64,000 nucleotides of DNA from assembly GCF_042432445.1 (NCBI RefSeq), contig NZ_JBHLXE010000016.1, positions 80,012 to 144,011 of the forward strand, in the 5' to 3' direction. The position numbers and the translations under genes were made by a program. This document shows positions 63,997 through 64,000 of the stretch, piece after piece (the first letter of the stretch is position 1; each line of letters opens with the position of its first letter). Source of the stretch: Thorsellia kenyensis (GTDB lineage: Bacteria > Pseudomonadota > Gammaproteobacteria > Enterobacterales > Thorselliaceae). The notes beneath the pieces were generated by a model. The model was not told where the DNA came from, searched no databases, and saw only the letters and a list, made by a program, of their open reading frames with translations.

Positions 63997-64000
63997 AAGG

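Overview
The window is AT-rich DNA from a gammaproteobacterial chromosome. LpoA, HemX/HemY, MalX/MalY, TatABC, Slt, RadA, HolC next to ValS, a YeaL-type DUF441 protein and NupG are all typical of the Enterobacterales/Pasteurellales/Orbales side of the class. The strong A+T bias and small intergenic gene content fit a host-associated lineage such as Orbales, but the sequence alone does not fix the genus.

Layout. 1-243: tail of a short-chain dehydrogenase. 608-4345 (minus): rsmI, tatA, tatB, tatC, hemB. 4779-6656 (plus): lpoA, divergent from rsmI. 7047-11314 (plus): three little-known genes in a row (PcfJ-like, DUF1266-like, helical-repeat protein). 11563-14501 (plus): malX and malY behind a perfect CRP palindrome. 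14733-15197: DUF441 membrane protein. 15200-20975: a decayed insertion-sequence island. It holds a truncated yjjI, an IS66-family element nested inside another IS66 transposase, an IS4-type pseudogene cut by the older IS66, a small secreted protein, and an ISL3 remnant containing an IS1634-type fragment. 21205-24315 (plus): gpmA, tyrS, azoR. 24507-25002: IS630 debris. 25040-30004 (minus): holC, valS, radA. 30350-33031 (plus): SNF2-type helicase. 33065-37316 (minus): acuI/yhdH-type reductase, guaA, guaB. 37723-38766 (plus): an iron-binding periplasmic protein behind a Fur-type palindrome. 39149-44097 (minus): hemX, hemY, slt. 44503-45765 (plus): nupG behind a CRP-type site. 45948-47787 (minus): a phytanoyl-CoA dioxygenase-family enzyme and a TIM-barrel isomerase/epimerase. 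48440-53695 (plus): P-type ATPase, suhB, purine permease. 53925-57761 (minus): two small membrane proteins, a CoA-disulfide reductase-type flavoenzyme and an MFS transporter. 58241-63190 (plus): a formaldehyde-activating-enzyme (Fae) homologue, a BCCT transporter, an aldo/keto reductase and an aldehyde dehydrogenase, with a CRP-type site upstream of the first. 63757-64000 (minus): 5S rRNA, and the 23S-5S spacer running to the 23S 3' end at the window edge.

How the genes work together. Purine supply is served by guaB/guaA, NupG and the NCS2 permease. Three sugar, nucleoside or amine uptake loci carry CRP-type palindromes, which suggests shared catabolite control. The most unusual locus is the Fae/BCCT/AKR/ALDH cluster. 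Fae normally works with tetrahydromethanopterin in methylotrophs and methanogens, and no such pathway gene is visible here. The cluster may couple quaternary-amine uptake to aldehyde handling, which is inference. The second unexplained locus is the 7047-11314 trio.
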